From Anastrepha obliqua (Eukaryota > Arthropoda > Insecta > Diptera > Tephritidae): a stretch of DNA of 64,000 nucleotides. The stretch covers positions 20,088,044 through 20,152,043 of the forward strand of contig NC_072897.1 of the NCBI RefSeq assembly GCF_027943255.1. The letters run 5' to 3'. The notes beneath the pieces were generated by a model, which saw only the letters and a program-made list of their open reading frames with translations, was not told the origin of the DNA and did not search any database. This document shows, one piece after another, positions 1-11,735 of this stretch. Made by a program: the position numbers and the translations under genes. Numbering within the stretch: the first letter of the stretch is position 1; each line of letters opens with the position of its first letter.

Positions 1-219
1 CTTAATCATATCCAATAATAGTTTAAGGCCACTTAAGATAAAATAAAATTGTTCTTTTTAATTGCTTTCGTTATTTTTTATTTAAATTTCAAGAAAAAAT
101 ACGACCACGCATATACATAGTATATATAGTAATTTGCAAACTATACCTCTTATTATAAGGCGCTTTTTAAGTATTTTTCCTCTGCTGAACTGTAAAAGAA
201 AATGTATTAACTATTAAAG

Positions 220-667
220 GGTGATCAGATTGGAAGTACTTTTGCGATAGGGTTTTTTTGACAGTTCATGCGTGAGTACTGTAAAGGTAAATATATAATT
301 TTTTCAGTATTCATTGACATTCCATCATAGAAAGACATACGTTTCAATAACGTTTATAAATCGTACAATTGCGTTACGAAAATCGACGCTCTGTAAAAAA
401 TGTTCATCGCGCGCTTAGGCCAACTTATGGTGTACAACGATGAGACCGATTTTTGGCTGAATGGATACATCAATAAGCAAAATTGTCCTATTTGGGCGGA
501 AGAGCAATCCGAAGCGCTATCCCGCCATGATAAACGACTTTTTGTGATATCACACCGTTGGACCTTTATTTGTGGAGGTACGCACAGTCTAAATGTGGAT
601 AAACCAGCTAGGATTGAGGCATTGGAAGCCAACATTACTAAAGTTATTCACGAGATACTAACCAGTT
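220..667 (+). pseudogene. mariner-type (IS630/Tc1/mariner) transposase relic
   Basis: The left end starts with a likely element terminus (GGGTGATCAGATTGGAAG at 220). A DDD-type transposase relic follows. The region after 344 reads as a helix-turn-helix start with stops and a lost ATG. A central part at about 440-500 carries the motif FWLNGYINKQNC, which surrounds the first catalytic Asp in other copies of this lineage here (about 39500, 21760). The ORF then jumps to the C-terminal part (VDKPARIEALEANITKVIHEI), so the middle of the DDD domain, with the second and third Asp, is deleted. The C-terminus is cut by the SINE at 670. It is a dead, internally deleted copy. The lineage assignment is firm from the four related copies in the window; the subfamily name is not. 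Confidence 0.7.
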
Positions 668-669
668 GT

Positions 670-863
670 ATGCTGCGTCCGAGGCGCAGGTGGTGTTTTG
701 TAAGGAACTTTGTTTTGGCAGAAATACACGCGGGTGTTTGTCATTACCGGCCGATGAGCGACGTTATCAGAAAAAACTTTTTTTATCATTTGGTATTTCA
801 TGCTTGAGACTTCGAACCCGGGTACTAGTCTCACACCAACTCACTCGGCTACTTTGGCCTCCT
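670..863 (-). repeat. tRNA-derived SINE, degenerate copy 1
   Basis: Read on the minus strand this matches the SINE copies at 5645-5970 and 42381-42622. A tRNA-like head has an A-box-like stretch (TAGCCGAGTGAG) and a B box (GGTTCGAAGTC). Then come a run of T, the TCTGATAACG and GTATTTCTGCC blocks, and a degenerate tail. Pol III transcription from the internal boxes would be expected of an intact copy. This copy is the most diverged of the three and sits inside the C-terminal end of a mariner relic. Confidence 0.75.
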
Positions 864-2109
864 AACATGCATTATATTGTTATATCTAATCTTACTTTAT
901 TTCCTCTTATCTAATCTAATCAAGTTTATTATTTAATCTCATTTGATCGTGTCTTACCTTTCTTATCTGGCAACTATGAGTGGGTCAAGTCGTATAAATC
1001 GGCTCTCTCTTCAAGATTTACAAAGATTTCGACGAAAGTTACAAAGTGGTTCAAAATTGTTTCGGTGTTGCAGGCGATCCACGCTCGCCGGAGGCAATTG
1101 AAGGTCAGCGAAATATTTTTCAGTTAAATATACAAAGAAGTAAGACTGAGCACTTTGACTTCTTTTTAATAAGCGCACTGTTTGATTTTGGAGATAAGTT
1201 TGCAATATTTCCCAAGGTTGTTCAATCGTAAAGCAAAACATTCAGTATGATACTGACTTTCTGTCAAGGTTTCTAGTGGGAAAGAGTTGACATTAACAAA
1301 TAATTTAAAACAAGCACTATGTGGACCACCCGGCACTTTCGTTGACGTTCGCACAAACATTTGACGAGATTGAAAACGGAGTAAACGTAGCCAAGGCCGG
1401 GGTTGTATAGTCCAAGGGAGCATTTAAAATCACCACGGAAGGAAACCAATATAAGTACACCGATTGAAGATCATTCGTTCAAACGTTTCATTTAATGGCA
1501 CTCATTTCACCCCAGCAAAGATCACCTCCAGTTTCAAACACCAATGTGGGCATTGGATTTTACAGCTTAGAGTAACTTGACTTCACTATTACTAAAATAT
1601 CCAATGTCACAGCCCTCAAAGCCGAAGCTTATCCATGATGGAAATCCCAAAATCCACATTTATGCGCAAACGAGGATTAGAGAATAAAAGTGCGTTTTTT
1701 AGGCGCAATGTACAAAACTCTGACGTATACATCAGTATCATACAATGCTGTGCTTGAAGGTACAACGATTTAAATCGAGTGTCTCAATGTTGATCACTAC
1801 CAAGACGAATATAATACCTATTTACTTTTATTTTTCGAGCTTTTGACAAGGCCCACGTCATGCACCATAGTAATATAAAATAAATAAACAAATCAAACAA
1901 AGGGATGAGAAACTACATGTTTGTAAATATTAAGTGAATGGCTTGGTGCCGCATGTTAAGTTGTGAAAGCACAACTGAATATTAAGTCTCCAAATGCAGT
2001 TTTTATACAGATGACGCCGTGGCAAGATAGTGTGTGCGTGTGTATGAATAATTTGTTTTGTTTGTTGGTTTCTATTGCTTTTGCTTACTCTTACCCCGCA
2101 GAGAACGGT
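864..2109. other. no recognisable gene
   Basis: Only short open frames occur here and none shows a known motif. The sequence is AT-rich with no long repeats that I could match to other parts of the window. Confidence 0.6.
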
Positions 2110-2612
2110 AATGAAGAAGTCTCCCGAGCTACGAATAGTGTGTTTTGTCAAAAATTAAGTGTAGCCGGGAAGACTTTTTCACCTCACCCAACTCGACAGC
2201 GGGGAAGTTCTTAACAGAGCTGATTACAGTGATTTCTGTATAATTACATTAGCTCTGCTCAGTTTTTGGTTTCGCCATTTGAATATATGTACATTTATTT
2301 GTTCCTTTGACAAACGTATAATAATTTTGTTCAATTTACATTTTATTATAGGGAATAATATATGTATGCACTTTCTAGATAACATAAAACATTGAAATTT
2401 AAAATAAATAAAAGAAAAATTGAAGGACACGTATTAGCATATATGGGACAAATAAGTTCAATCGCATCTTTAACAAATATAGTGCTGCACACACATGCAT
2501 GTACTGAAGCAAGCATGACCTACCTCACGAGGCATCGCCTATCATATTTACATACATATAATAATTAAGGAATAAATACCCGAATGATCGAATTCCTGCC
2601 TAGGTTAGGTTG
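2110..2612 (+). repeat. noncoding interspersed repeat, copy 1
   Basis: Two blocks match, in inverse orientation, blocks at 21-22.7 kb. The block around 2115-2230 (GAAGTCTCCCGAGCTACGAA ... GATTACAGTGA) pairs with 22622-22722. The block around 2440-2612 (ending AATACCCGAATGATCGAATT) pairs with 21085-21255. No protein is encoded. It may be a nonautonomous DNA element or an old duplicated spacer; I cannot assign a family. Confidence 0.6.
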
Positions 2613-2706
2613 AAGCTCACGCTCATGTTTTTTTTATTGCTTCCAAAAAATATTAAATAAATAAAATATATATAAGTGATACTGTAATCCATTTTTAAAA
2701 TACTTA

Positions 2707-4520
2707 CTATGATAATTTAGATAAGTACATTAATATAATTCTTCTTATTATACTACAAAAGATCAGTTGATTTTTTTCGTTTAAGCCTCTTCTTTTTGAA
2801 TTTTCTTCAGCAGGAAGCTTCCTCATCGTCGGATTTGTGTGCGTCAGAAATCTGCTTATGTGCCTTCTGTTCGCAGCTTGTATGACCTCGTCAAAAGTGT
2901 CGATGTTTAAGTCGCGGTGAATGTCAGCATTTGGTATATAGAATGGTGCATTTGTTATTGTCCTAAGTATCATCGACTGGGCACGTTGCAGTATTGTCAA
3001 ATTGGAGTTGTGCCCCAAACTTCTATACCCTACTTCCAAATTGATGCAATTGTCGATTTATAAATTAAAGTATTTTTTTGCAATGAGAGCTTTGACTTAG
3101 GTCCTAGCAGACAGTACAGTTGTCGAAAACGATTCTTAATTTCATTTCTGTTTTTATTATATGTTTCTTCCAGTTTAATTTTGAGTCAATTGTAAGGCTT
3201 TCGTATCAGTTTGCGCGTCAGAATATCCACTCTTTGTGTGTTACCTTTCTGTTCGTGTAATTGACTTGAATGGTTTTGTCGCTATTAGTTTCTATATTCC
3301 ATTTTTTTAACCAGTCCATTATTTTGTTTAGGTCGTTTTGTAAATTTGTCTGGGCTGTTTTCAGTACAGTGTCATCTACAAACATCGCAATCATGCTATT
3401 TCCTCAAGACGGCTCCGGTAAATATGCGGTGTAGATAAGATACAGAGTGGGTTCTAATACACTGCCTTGGGGAATTCCTCTGTTCATAAATTCAATGTAT
3501 GAACATGCGTCGTTATATTTAATATAAATTTTTCTATCTTGTATGTAATTTTTAACATTAGAAAGTAGTCATATGGCAACCAAGATTGGAGTTTGTGCAG
3601 TAATCCAGGGTGCCATACTTTGTCATAGGCTTTAGCTACGTCGAGACATACTGCCACGCATACTTGCTTATTGTTTAAGTCTTTATTAATTTTGTGAGTG
3701 ACTCTGTGAACTTGTTGGATTGTCGATTGTTTTCGCCTAAATCCGAACTGATGTTGGGGAATTAAATTTATTTCTGTTATAATGGGCTCTATGCAATCAA
3801 AGAGTAGTTTCTCAAATATTTTTGATATTGTCGGTAGCAGACTTATTGGTCGGTACGACGATGCAAACGTGGCGTCTTAATTGGGCTTTAGGATCGCAAT
3901 GACTTCGGCAATTTTGAATGACTTTGGGAAGTATTTGAGTTTTATAGCAGCGTTGAAACATTCCTTAGATAAATTATTGCACTGTCGGGCATATGCTTTA
4001 CAATTTTCCCCGAGATGAAGTCATATCCATGTGATTTGCTGTTTTATAAAGTCGAAATTAATTGATTTATCTCTCTTAGTGAGGTTTTCTTGATGATTTG
4101 CTCGTCTTCATTGCTCGTTGTATGGGTCAAATCGAAGTCGGTATTATTTTCATTTTGAAATATATTTTTAAAATGTTGAGCTAAAATAGTTGTTTTTTCT
4201 GATAATGTTCAGGCCCATTGTCCATTTATGGTTCTTATTGGCAGGAGGTGTATTGTATATTAGCTCCGATCATATTTTTGTTTGTAGATTTTGTTGCGTC
4301 AATATTTTTAAGGTAATTGTTTAGTTTTTTGTCTTTTTCATGTTTCAATAGTATAGTTCTTTAATTTCTTTAGTTAATTTGTTAAGTTGTTTTTTGTCAG
4401 CCGTAAATCTTGTAGTCTGCCATTTTTTTCTTAGTTTTCTCTTTTGTTTTAGTTTGTTTTTTATTGCGTCAGGAATGTTATATTTTGTAGTTTGAGGTTG
4501 AAGATTTGGTTTGGATCGAC
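2707..4520 (-). pseudogene. jockey-type reverse transcriptase relic
   Basis: Translated on the minus strand, the region 3480-3380 gives RGIPQGSVLEPTLYLIY and then MFVDDTVLKTA. The second is the RT catalytic box, with FVDD where active jockey enzymes have YADD. The C-terminal part at 3039-2707 reads as the usual jockey thumb/tail (TILQRAQSMILRTITNAPF ... DIHRDLN). The N-terminal RT part (4500-3550) is broken by several frameshifts. No RNase H follows, as expected for jockey. The two catalytic aspartates remain, but the frame damage makes this a pseudogene. Confidence 0.8.
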
Positions 4521-5320
4521 TTAGTGACATAATAGTCGTGTCATTAAAAAAGCTATTGCAGTTTCAATATCGAGGGTAGTTTTTAATGGGATTTTCCTGT
4601 CCAGGCTTTGTTCCATTATTTCTATAAAAGCCTCCCAGTCTGTTCGATGGTCATAAGGTATCCGACCAAGTGTTAGTTGTAGGCGTTTTTGAACTGTCAG
4701 GATTATTGGTGAATGGTCAGACGAAACTTCAAGGCAGGATTTAATTGTCAGCATTTCTAAATTTATAGATTTTGTTATGAAGAAGTCCAGCAAGTCGGGT
4801 ACCTTGATCACACAAGTTGGCCAGTAAGTGGGTTCCCCTCTGCTTATAAATTCGCAGTTTAATTCTCTGATGGCGTCAAGTAGACCTTTTCTTTTAATAT
4901 TGGTCAGTCTTGAGCCCCATGTCATGTTCTTTGCGTTGGAATCACCTCTGGTTATGAATTTGTTTCCAAGAGTCTTTAGGTAGTCGAGATAATGCTTTAT
5001 TTTGTTATTAAATTTTGGTGGACAGTATGCAGCTGAAATCGTCAATAAGCCATCAGTCTCATTAATTTGAATTGTCTTTGCTTGTAGATGGTGCATTTTG
5101 AGTTCCTCCAATCTGCTTCCGTGTGATTTCTTGCCGGGATGATTGGTACAAAGATTTTAGATCCTGGAATTCTTACAAAGGATTTATCACTAAAATGTGT
5201 TTCCGATACCATTAGTATGTCAATGCTGTTTTGTCTGATGAAGTTTGGAGTTTTCAGTATATGTTGGCTGAGTCCGTTTGCATTCCATAAGGCTATTGTC
5301 AAGTTATTTTCTTTGATCAT
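4521..5320 (-). pseudogene. jockey-type AP-like endonuclease relic
   Basis: Two overlapping minus-strand frames cover it. The first (5320-5042) starts NNLTIALWNANGLSQHIL, the classic N-terminal beta-strand of LINE endonucleases, and continues with DILMVSETHF (the metal-binding Glu region). The second (5111-4521) carries GDSNAKNMTWGS (a GDFNAKH-like box changed to GDSNAK) and SSDHSPIILTV (the catalytic SDH box). A frameshift near 5080-5110 separates the two. The enzyme would nick target DNA to prime reverse transcription. Confidence 0.85.
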
Positions 5321-5329
5321 CCAATTTGG

Positions 5330-6110
5330 TGGCGAGAAGTGTTATGATGTTCATCATGTTCAACATTTGATTCATTTATCATTGTTTTCAATTCTTGTAG
5401 ATCATCGTTTTGGAGCATAGTATTTATTTTATTTGTTACTTTGTTATATGCTGTCTGTGTTACTACTTGTACATAAGTCCCTGAGATTTTTCTCGTGGGT
5501 TCGCTTCTGTTGTTTGATAGTTTGGGCTTGTCTGTGGAGCAGGTATTTCCTTTTTCCGCAGAGATGGGAAGCGTTGCACTCCTAGGGATTTGTAGGCCAC
5601 GCAGCCTTTGTAGTTTGCGGTGTGCTTCTCCTTACATAGGGCATATTATATATATATATATAATTGGCGCGTACACCCTTTTTGGGTGTTTGGCCGAGCT
5701 CCTCCTCCTATTTGTGGTGTGCGTCTAGATGTTGTTCCACAAATGGAGGGACCTACAGTTTCAAGCCGACTCCGAACGGCAAATATTTTTTATGAGGAGC
5801 TTTTTCAGGGCAGAAATACACTCGGAGGTTTGCCATTGCCTGCCGAGGGGCGACCGCTATTAGAAAAATGTTTTTCTTAATTTTGGTGTTTCACTGAGAT
5901 TCGAACCAACGTTCTCTCTGCGAATCCCGAATGGCAATCACGCACCAACCCATTCGGCTACGGCGGCCGCATTATAGTAAGAGTATAACTTGCAGTTTTG
6001 TGCGGGCCTGCACATTTAATGCAGACTGGACTTCCCGAGCAATAATTTTTTGTATGCTCATATTTCTGGCAATTGGCAAATTTTATGTTACAGTGAAGTA
6101 AGCTCGTCAA
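5330..6110 (-). pseudogene. jockey-type ORF1 (gag-like, zinc knuckle) relic
   Basis: Minus-strand translation of 6110-5985 gives a CCHC-like stretch (NCQKYEHTKNYC, then VCIKCAGPHKTASYTL). After the SINE insertion, 5640-5540 continues with LCKEKHTANYKGC and VAYKSL. Together these are the successive zinc knuckles of jockey nucleocapsid-like proteins, which bind the element RNA. The 5' half is absent, and the two parts are not in one frame across the SINE. Confidence 0.8.
5645..5970 (-). repeat. tRNA-derived SINE, copy 2 (inside jockey ORF1)
   Basis: On the minus strand the head GCGGCCGCCGTAGCC begins at 5970. The A box TAGCCGAATGGG lies at 5960-5949 and the B box GGTTCGAATCTC at 5907-5896. A body of about 220 bp follows (TAATAGCGGTCGCCCC, CTCGGCAGGCAATGGC, CTCCATTTGTGGAACAAC) and a TA-rich tail (5645-5663). 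ATTATA at 5645-5650 and 5971-5976 may be a short target duplication. This is the longest of the three copies, since its tail region after AACAACATCTAGACG is kept. Confidence 0.85.
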
Positions 6111-6122
6111 GTTATATATAGT

Positions 6123-6833
6123 ATTAGGTGCGCAACTAAGTTCTCGCTGTTTTTCGATGAAAATACACCTTTATTCTGAAAAGATGGTTACAAGTGAATC
6201 ATTGAAAGTATTGTCCATCGCTGGCTACTACTTTTTCGCATCTTTCTAGTAGATCTCGTATACCGTCGCGTACCGTCGTTTACAGGTCGGTTTTAACGGG
6301 TTTGGCAACGTGAGGCCGAGGGTTGTCATGTAGAAAAATGTTTGGGCAGTCCCCATAACTTTCTTTTATTTGGATTGCTGTAATGAATCCATCTTTCTCA
6401 CGCGTCACAATGCGATGAAGAAAACCCTTCCTTTTTGCCGCTGGAGCAGTTGTTCACAGGCGAAAAAACGACGTTCAACAGCCCTTGGTTTTAACTCATA
6501 AGGAACCCAAATCCCCTGTTTCTGAATCAATCCCAAAGAATACAATCGCTTGGAAATGGATTGGCGGGTAACTTCTAATACTGAAGGAAGCTCTTCTTGC
6601 GTTTGACACGGATCTTTATTGAGCAATGCCTCCAATTCAGCGTCTTCGAAGGTTTTTGGCCTTCCTTTACGCGGACAGTCGTCAACATTAAAATCACCGC
6701 TTTTGAAGCGACAGAACAAATCTCGGCGTATTGTTTCCCTTAAAGCAGCATCTCCATAAACTTTCCGTAGCTCTCGATGCGCTTCATGCGATATTGGTGG
6801 TAGGTTTGGTATTTTCTTTTGGTGGACCACCTT
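6123..6833 (-). pseudogene. mariner transposase relic, N-terminal DNA-binding half
   Basis: The 3' inverted-repeat end TTAGGTGCGCAACTAAGTTC begins at 6124 after a TA. The minus-strand ORF 6830-6405 encodes two helix-turn-helix parts (RRDLFCRFKSGDFNVDDCPR, then KGRPKTFEDAELEALL and EVTRQSISKRLYSLG) and the WVPYEL linker that precedes the DDD domain of mariners. A frameshift at about 6420 and a large deletion remove most of the catalytic domain. Only a trace of the DNARPH-like part remains near 6330-6300. The 5' terminal repeat is not visible after 6833. It resembles rosa/Mos-like mariners of flies, which is inference. Confidence 0.85.
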
Positions 6834-7516
6834 CGATGGTAGCGGTCTTTATTGCTTTTTGTTGGTGGATTCTTCCAAATCGCTCTCTTAAGCAAGTATG
6901 TCGAATCTATTCTCAGTTGGCGGTCGGCTCAACCAGTTGTTGCTGTTTGATGGGATGTTGTTTTGCTCTTTTATTTGAGTTTTTAGGGGTTTTTTCAGGT
7001 TACCTGCGAGTGCGTTTGGGTGTAGTTTGCATTTCTTTTTGCGCGTTGCTGCCAATTGCATTAGTGCGCGTGTTTAGTGTCGTTGACATTATGCAAACTG
7101 GGTTGGATACTGATTAAGCTGTTGTTGTTGTTGTTGAACTTATTTTAGTTTATTTCTTTTGCTTATTTAATTCGCGCACGAGGACATAATGCCGCTTGAT
7201 CGGACCGCAAGGGGTTGGTTGATATTATTACGGATTCACTGTGCGAGCTTCTACGGTCGCACGGGGGTGAGTGAAGGACACTCATATACTGAGTTCAAGC
7301 AATAATGCTTCTTTATGTTTGTGTTTATTTTTGTTTTGATTTTTATATATTTAAACTACACAATCGTAAAGCAAAGCTTAACGTGTCAGTTGGCACTTCT
7401 GATGTTTAGAGTCACTATTTCAGATCAAGTGTGCGTACTAGTTATTAGTTTTAGATATTATTTCGCAGAAAGATTTCAAAAACACGTCCGTTCACACTAC
7501 AATGAAAACGAATAGC
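6834..7516. other. no recognisable gene
   Basis: A low-complexity TTG run lies at about 7120-7135. No motif-bearing frame was found between the mariner relic and the 3' end of the large LINE. Confidence 0.55.
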
Positions 7517-7559
7517 CCATTGTGATGCCGCGTGGGGAGCTTGTCCTTATCTCTCCTAA

Positions 7560-8849
7560 AACCTGTGTGTACTTTTCAGAAATTTGAGAATATTTCTGCA
7601 GAACTGAGATCTACCAACTCATTAAAAAATTGTTTATTTAAAATAATAAACCTACGTCTAGATAGAGCAGTACTGTGGCACAGTAGGTGCGAGATTGCCT
7701 TCTCGTCCTCCTCATCTAGACAACTTCTACATGTCATGTGTTTGCACACCCATCCTTTGGGCGTGTCTACCAATTAGGCAGTGCACCGTTATGACTGAAA
7801 TCAGTGTGCTAAGACTATGCTTATCTTGACTTAGCAGAGATTCTGTGCGTTTAGCATTGAGATTCGGTCACAGCTGTCGGGCGATTCTGCAAATGGTTTC
7901 ATTACTCCATCTTTCGTTCGCTGCTCTTACGATTTCAGAAGGATAAGTAGCTTGCATGTTTGGAAGGGTATCCCCATGTCATCGTCAATGTACTCATCGG
8001 TCAATTTGGTGCCGAGTCTCGCTAGTTCATCGGCTCTACAGTACCCTCAATGTCGCGATGGCCAAGATCTTTATCTTTTGGTTAAATGACTCAGCCATCT
8101 CGTTAAGAGATGTGCGGCATTTCATGGCTACCTTGCCGACGGTTTTGTGAGGGATTTTATCGGCACTTGGCCATCAGTGAAACTGTGGATATCATTTCCG
8201 GGTATCGCATCACAATGTATCAGTGTCGCGGCTTTCATTATCGCGGCTACGGTGGTCGGGAAGCCGAAAATTGAAAGAGATCCCCAGATACTCGAAGTAT
8301 ACACCTCCGTTCAGCCTGCCCTCGAGCTTTGAGCCATCTTTGTATACATGGATGGACTCGCTCTGCCTTACATCGTTCCGTCCCCACTCTTCCCTTGAGG
8401 GTAGGAGCGTCGTAAACGCTGTAATGGCAAGTGTAGGCGGTAGTGCATTGTCCGCCAATCCGGGCAGCCCCAAAGTGCCATCCAGAATTTACCGTGACCA
8501 TAATCCATGTTTGATCACTTTCTTAGAGTGTCAGCCTTATTGCCGTACTGCATGCGTTATATATTGCCTACAGATCTACCGGAGGGAAGTTTAATGTCGC
8601 ATATAATGCTTTCGAAGGTGTGGTTGACATCGCACCGGTTATAAGAACAGATGCTAGTGTTTGAACCTTCACAAGTTTCTTGATGTTCACACCCTTAACA
8701 AGGCCATTGCACCATATTACAATACCATAGTAGAGAATTGGCCTACCCACTGCTGTGTAGAGCCTGGGTTCCAATCCCCATTTAGCCTTCCGCAGTAGTA
8801 CAAAGCGGTCGGGCTTTGCGTGCTCGGTCTGCGGCTGTGAGCCCCCCAT
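7560..8849 (-). pseudogene. LINE RT thumb, RNase H and C-terminal zinc motif
   Basis: Minus-strand motifs in order: KAKWGLEPRLYTAVGRPIL and YGIVIWCNGLVKG (RT thumb, 8800-8690), VYKDGSKLEGRLNGGVYFEY and LGISFNFRLP (start of RNase H with its first Asp, 8385-8255), and CRSCLDEEDEKAISHLLC (C-terminal Cys/His motif, 7730-7670). Frame breaks occur at about 8570 and 8210. RNase H plus a C-terminal Cys-rich motif points to the I/LOA group rather than jockey. This is the 3' end of the LINE that resumes at 10787. Confidence 0.8.
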
Positions 8850-10786
8850 TTATTTATTTATTTATTTTGTCTTTGAATGGAAACATTCTTACATGCTAAG
8901 TTAAGCTAATGTACAATAGTTTAGTAGTTACTAAGAAAAAAACGATTTAAGATGGTTGACTAAGATGCCATACGGTCATGTAAAATCAGCACCAGAATAA
9001 TTGAAAAACATATTTAAATCTGCACATGCCCTAGGAATCGGAGCATTCATCCCGTAGTTGGTTCTCGAGAAGCCAATTTTAAAGGTTGCGTACTGACAGT
9101 TCAGAGTCACTAGCACTGTTAATCGCTGCAAATATTTTAAGATCATCAGCATGCAACAAGTGTTCAGCAAAAGAAAAGCATGAACCAATATCGTTAATAA
9201 AGAGAATAAAGAGAAGGGGTCCTAGAATACTTCCCTGAGGACGCAGAAGGACGCAATAAATGCACGGGATATCGTATTATCAACGGCTACAACGCAGTGC
9301 CTGTTGGACAAATATGATGTGATCCACGACAAAAACGTGGAGTGTATACCCAATGATGCAAGCTTCGACAAGAGTATTCGGTGCGATACTTTGTCAAACG
9401 CTTTAGAGAATTCTGTATAAATTGTATCAATTTGTGATCTATTCTGGAAGGCTGAAATCCAGTAATCATCAAAAATAGATAAATTAGTGACAGTGGAGTG
9501 TTTTGCGACGAAACTATGCTGGTTAGTAGATATTAGGCCTTTGACAGCAAAATATAACTTATCATTCACAGTTATCTCAAAAGGTTTTGAAACAGACGAA
9601 AGCTTCAAAATCGAAATCTTAAATATAGGCGTTCAGTTTGTATAATAATTTTATTGTTATGTAAACCTTTATAAAATAAAATAAAATAAAAAATAAATAT
9701 AGGCGTAACGGAAGTAAATTTCCAGTCGTCAACAAAGATAACGGAGGACAACGATTTATTAAATATAATTGTAAGAGGCTCAGCTAGACACAAGCAGTTC
9801 TTCAGCAAGATGGTAGAGAGGCCATCCGAGTCAGTTTTCGATGTGGGCTTGAGCTTCATAATAGGCACAATGTCCCAAAATTAAGAGGTGAAAAAGTATT
9901 AGAGGCCAAACTAGAATCGAAGTCTAAGTCGGGTTCAAAATTAGAGCAAAAAAAGTCAGTAAATAAATTGGTAGATTCCATGACAGTATTCGCATATTTG
10001 CTATTACAAAAAACATTGTTTGGCACCGTTGAGCAAGACTTTTTTGATTTGATGAATTGCCAAAAGGCCTTCGAATCCGAAATAATATTGTTTTCGAAAT
10101 TCATGATGTAATTTCTATATCAGAACTTGTTCAAACAGTTTAATTCCTTTAAATGGCACTGAAATTTTGAGTATTGCATTGGGTCACCAAACCTTTTATA
10201 CAGTTTGCAAAATTTGTTTTTAGATTCTTTAGATGCCTAAGCCGTTTGGTTTGCAAAGGTGTCGTATGTACTTTCTTATGATAAATACGAATGTGCTTCA
10301 AACACAGCTCAGAACCTTAGTTTAAAAAAAATGAAAACAAGAGGTTACATCATTGCCATTGAAGGCATTATACCAATCCATACTTAATAAAATTTCGTTA
10401 AAAATTGAGAAGTCACATGAGTTTTAGTTTAATTTGATGTTAGGCTCATCGGATACCTCAGAAAATTCATAAAGTTCCAACTCAAAAGAAAGAGTAACAT
10501 GATGTTTATCGGTTAATGATATGAAAGCAATGCCTTCCAACAAAGTGTAGTTGATGTTATTTGAAATAAGCACTAGATCTAGGATTCTATTAAGGCTATT
10601 ATAAAAACCATTAATTGATCATAAATCAATGCTTAAAAAACTGTCAATGACATGCATTTCGGCTGAAGAATTTACGTTGGAAGCCATAAAAGCGGCCGAG
10701 TTTCTAAGTGGGGACCAACTCAAGCGACATAAATTAAAATCACCGAGGACACAAAGATGACTGTCATTTGGCTTCCTATCCAGTAC
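8850..10786 (-). mobile_element. CR1/jockey-like LINE, 5' truncated, nested in the LOA/I-type LINE
   Basis: A (TTTA)n run at 8850-8869 is the 3' tail (AAATAAAT on the minus strand). Minus-strand coding follows upstream: RT with TIYTEFSKAFDKVSHRILL (9430-9370) and SWITSYLSNRHCVV (9320-9280), the earlier RT part SDGLSTILLKNCL (about 9800), a linker FWQFIKSKKSC (10060), and the endonuclease end with SHLCVLGDFNL at about 10760. It starts abruptly at 10786 right after the host LINE codons for GLVLDRK, and the host RT resumes at 8849. The insertion is 5' truncated in the endonuclease, and stops and frameshifts have accumulated. Confidence 0.8.
9633..9694 (+). repeat. 62-bp retroinsert with 12-bp target duplication
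   Basis: AAATATAGGCGT occurs at 9621-9632 and again at 9695-9706, flanking a 62-bp segment that ends in an AAAAT-type tail (ATAAAATAAAATAAA, from 9671). This is the signature of a strongly 5'-truncated target-primed insertion, with its source on the plus strand. It lies in the RT coding region of the CR1-like LINE and shifts its frame (74 bp added). The donor family is unknown. Confidence 0.85.
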
Positions 10787-11395
10787 AAGTCCTAGATATT
10801 TTGCTCTTTATGTTACTCTAAGTGGTTTGCCTCTTAGGAATATTCATTTGAGAGCAGGTGTTTTATGTTTCCTGCTTAACAGTATCAGATCCGTTTTTTT
10901 CCGGATTTAATTCTTGTCCTCGGCTTTTAAATCAAAGTTGCAGTCTGTTGACAGATCTTTGTTGAAGGTCACATAATGTTGGAAGGTGTTTCCCCGAGAT
11001 TGCTATTACAATATCATCGGCATTATATCATATGCCTTACCTCCCATTTTTTTAAGTTCTTGAAGAAGATTATTGAGAGTTAGGTTCCACAGAAGTTGAG
11101 ACATTACCCCACCCTGAGGTGTACTCCTGATCGGAGATTTCTTAATGGATGTGCCACACAAATTTGCGCTTATCATTCGCCCAGTTAGCCTTTGCTCTAT
11201 AAACGAGATTAGTGTACTGTTTACTCCCACTTCCCTTAGCGAAGTGATAATTGCTTCCGGATATATGTATATTATTGAAGGCACCTTCGATGTCTAGAAA
11301 AACAGCGAGGGTATATTCTTTATAGTGAAGTGATTTCTCAACTATGTGAACTAGCACATGGAGCTCTGTTTTTACTCATTGACTCACGTGATGTC
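10787..11395 (-). pseudogene. LOA/I-type LINE reverse transcriptase, core part
   Basis: Minus-strand frames give LAVFLDIEGAFNNI (11320-11270, RT motif A with catalytic Asp), STPQGGVMSQLLWNLTLNNL (about 11125-11070, motif B), a YADDIVIAISG-like box around 11010-10980 in a shifted frame (motif C), and AKYLGLVLDRK at 10805-10787 just before the nested CR1-like LINE. Several frameshifts separate these motifs. The same motif series is seen in the intact-frame relative at 45960-47585. Confidence 0.8.
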
Positions 11396-11735
11396 TAGAA
11401 CTTACCTTTTTGTAGTTGTTACAAAAGAAGAGGTACCACCTATATTACTAATATAAAGATTGTTACACATAATGAATTCAAAAATGTATTTACCACGTGC
11501 GTTTGTGTCTGAACTGCCCCAGACATGATGATGCGTATTAGCATCTGCTTCCAGTATGAATGGGATATCACATCTCGGTGCTTCTTCAAATGCACCTCTT
11601 ATGGGTGGTGATGGAGGTGGCTGCTGCGCATCGTGTGGCAATCCATATCGTCCTTCCGCCGGACTCCACCGATATAATGACATTAAGCGCATGTCTAAAT
11701 TGTATCACTAAGTATGCATTAATACGTATCTTTAC
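11396..11735 (-). pseudogene. LOA/I-type LINE endonuclease, middle part
   Basis: The minus-strand ORF 11692-11402 carries PFILEADANTHHHVWGSSDT (an Asp-Ala-Asn-His box of LINE endonucleases) and NNLYISNIGGTSSFVTTTKR. The same box with very similar flanks is at 48760-48640 and, in another family, at 44500-44560. The catalytic C-terminal SDH part is missing because of the deletion that joins this piece to the RT near 11395. The upstream part is displaced by the element at 11736-13835. Confidence 0.85.

Larger units (their letters stand above)
2620..6121 (-). mobile_element. jockey-clade non-LTR retrotransposon (LINE), degenerate
   Basis: On the minus strand the order is gag-like ORF1 (zinc knuckles, 6110-5330), endonuclease (5320-4521) and reverse transcriptase (4520-2707), followed by a short T-rich run on the plus strand near 2627-2635 that would be the A-rich 3' tail. 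This order and the protein motifs are those of jockey-clade LINEs. The copy is 5' truncated in ORF1 (a mariner starts at 6123), split by a SINE at 5645-5970, and carries many frameshifts and stops, so it cannot move by itself. Confidence 0.85.

Noticed and set aside
1011..1423. Overlapping short frames on both strands
   Set aside because: No motif, no repeat relation and no consistent coding signal.
5495..5880. Two plus-strand frames of 77 and 86 residues
   Set aside because: They run across jockey ORF1 and the SINE in antisense; no motif.
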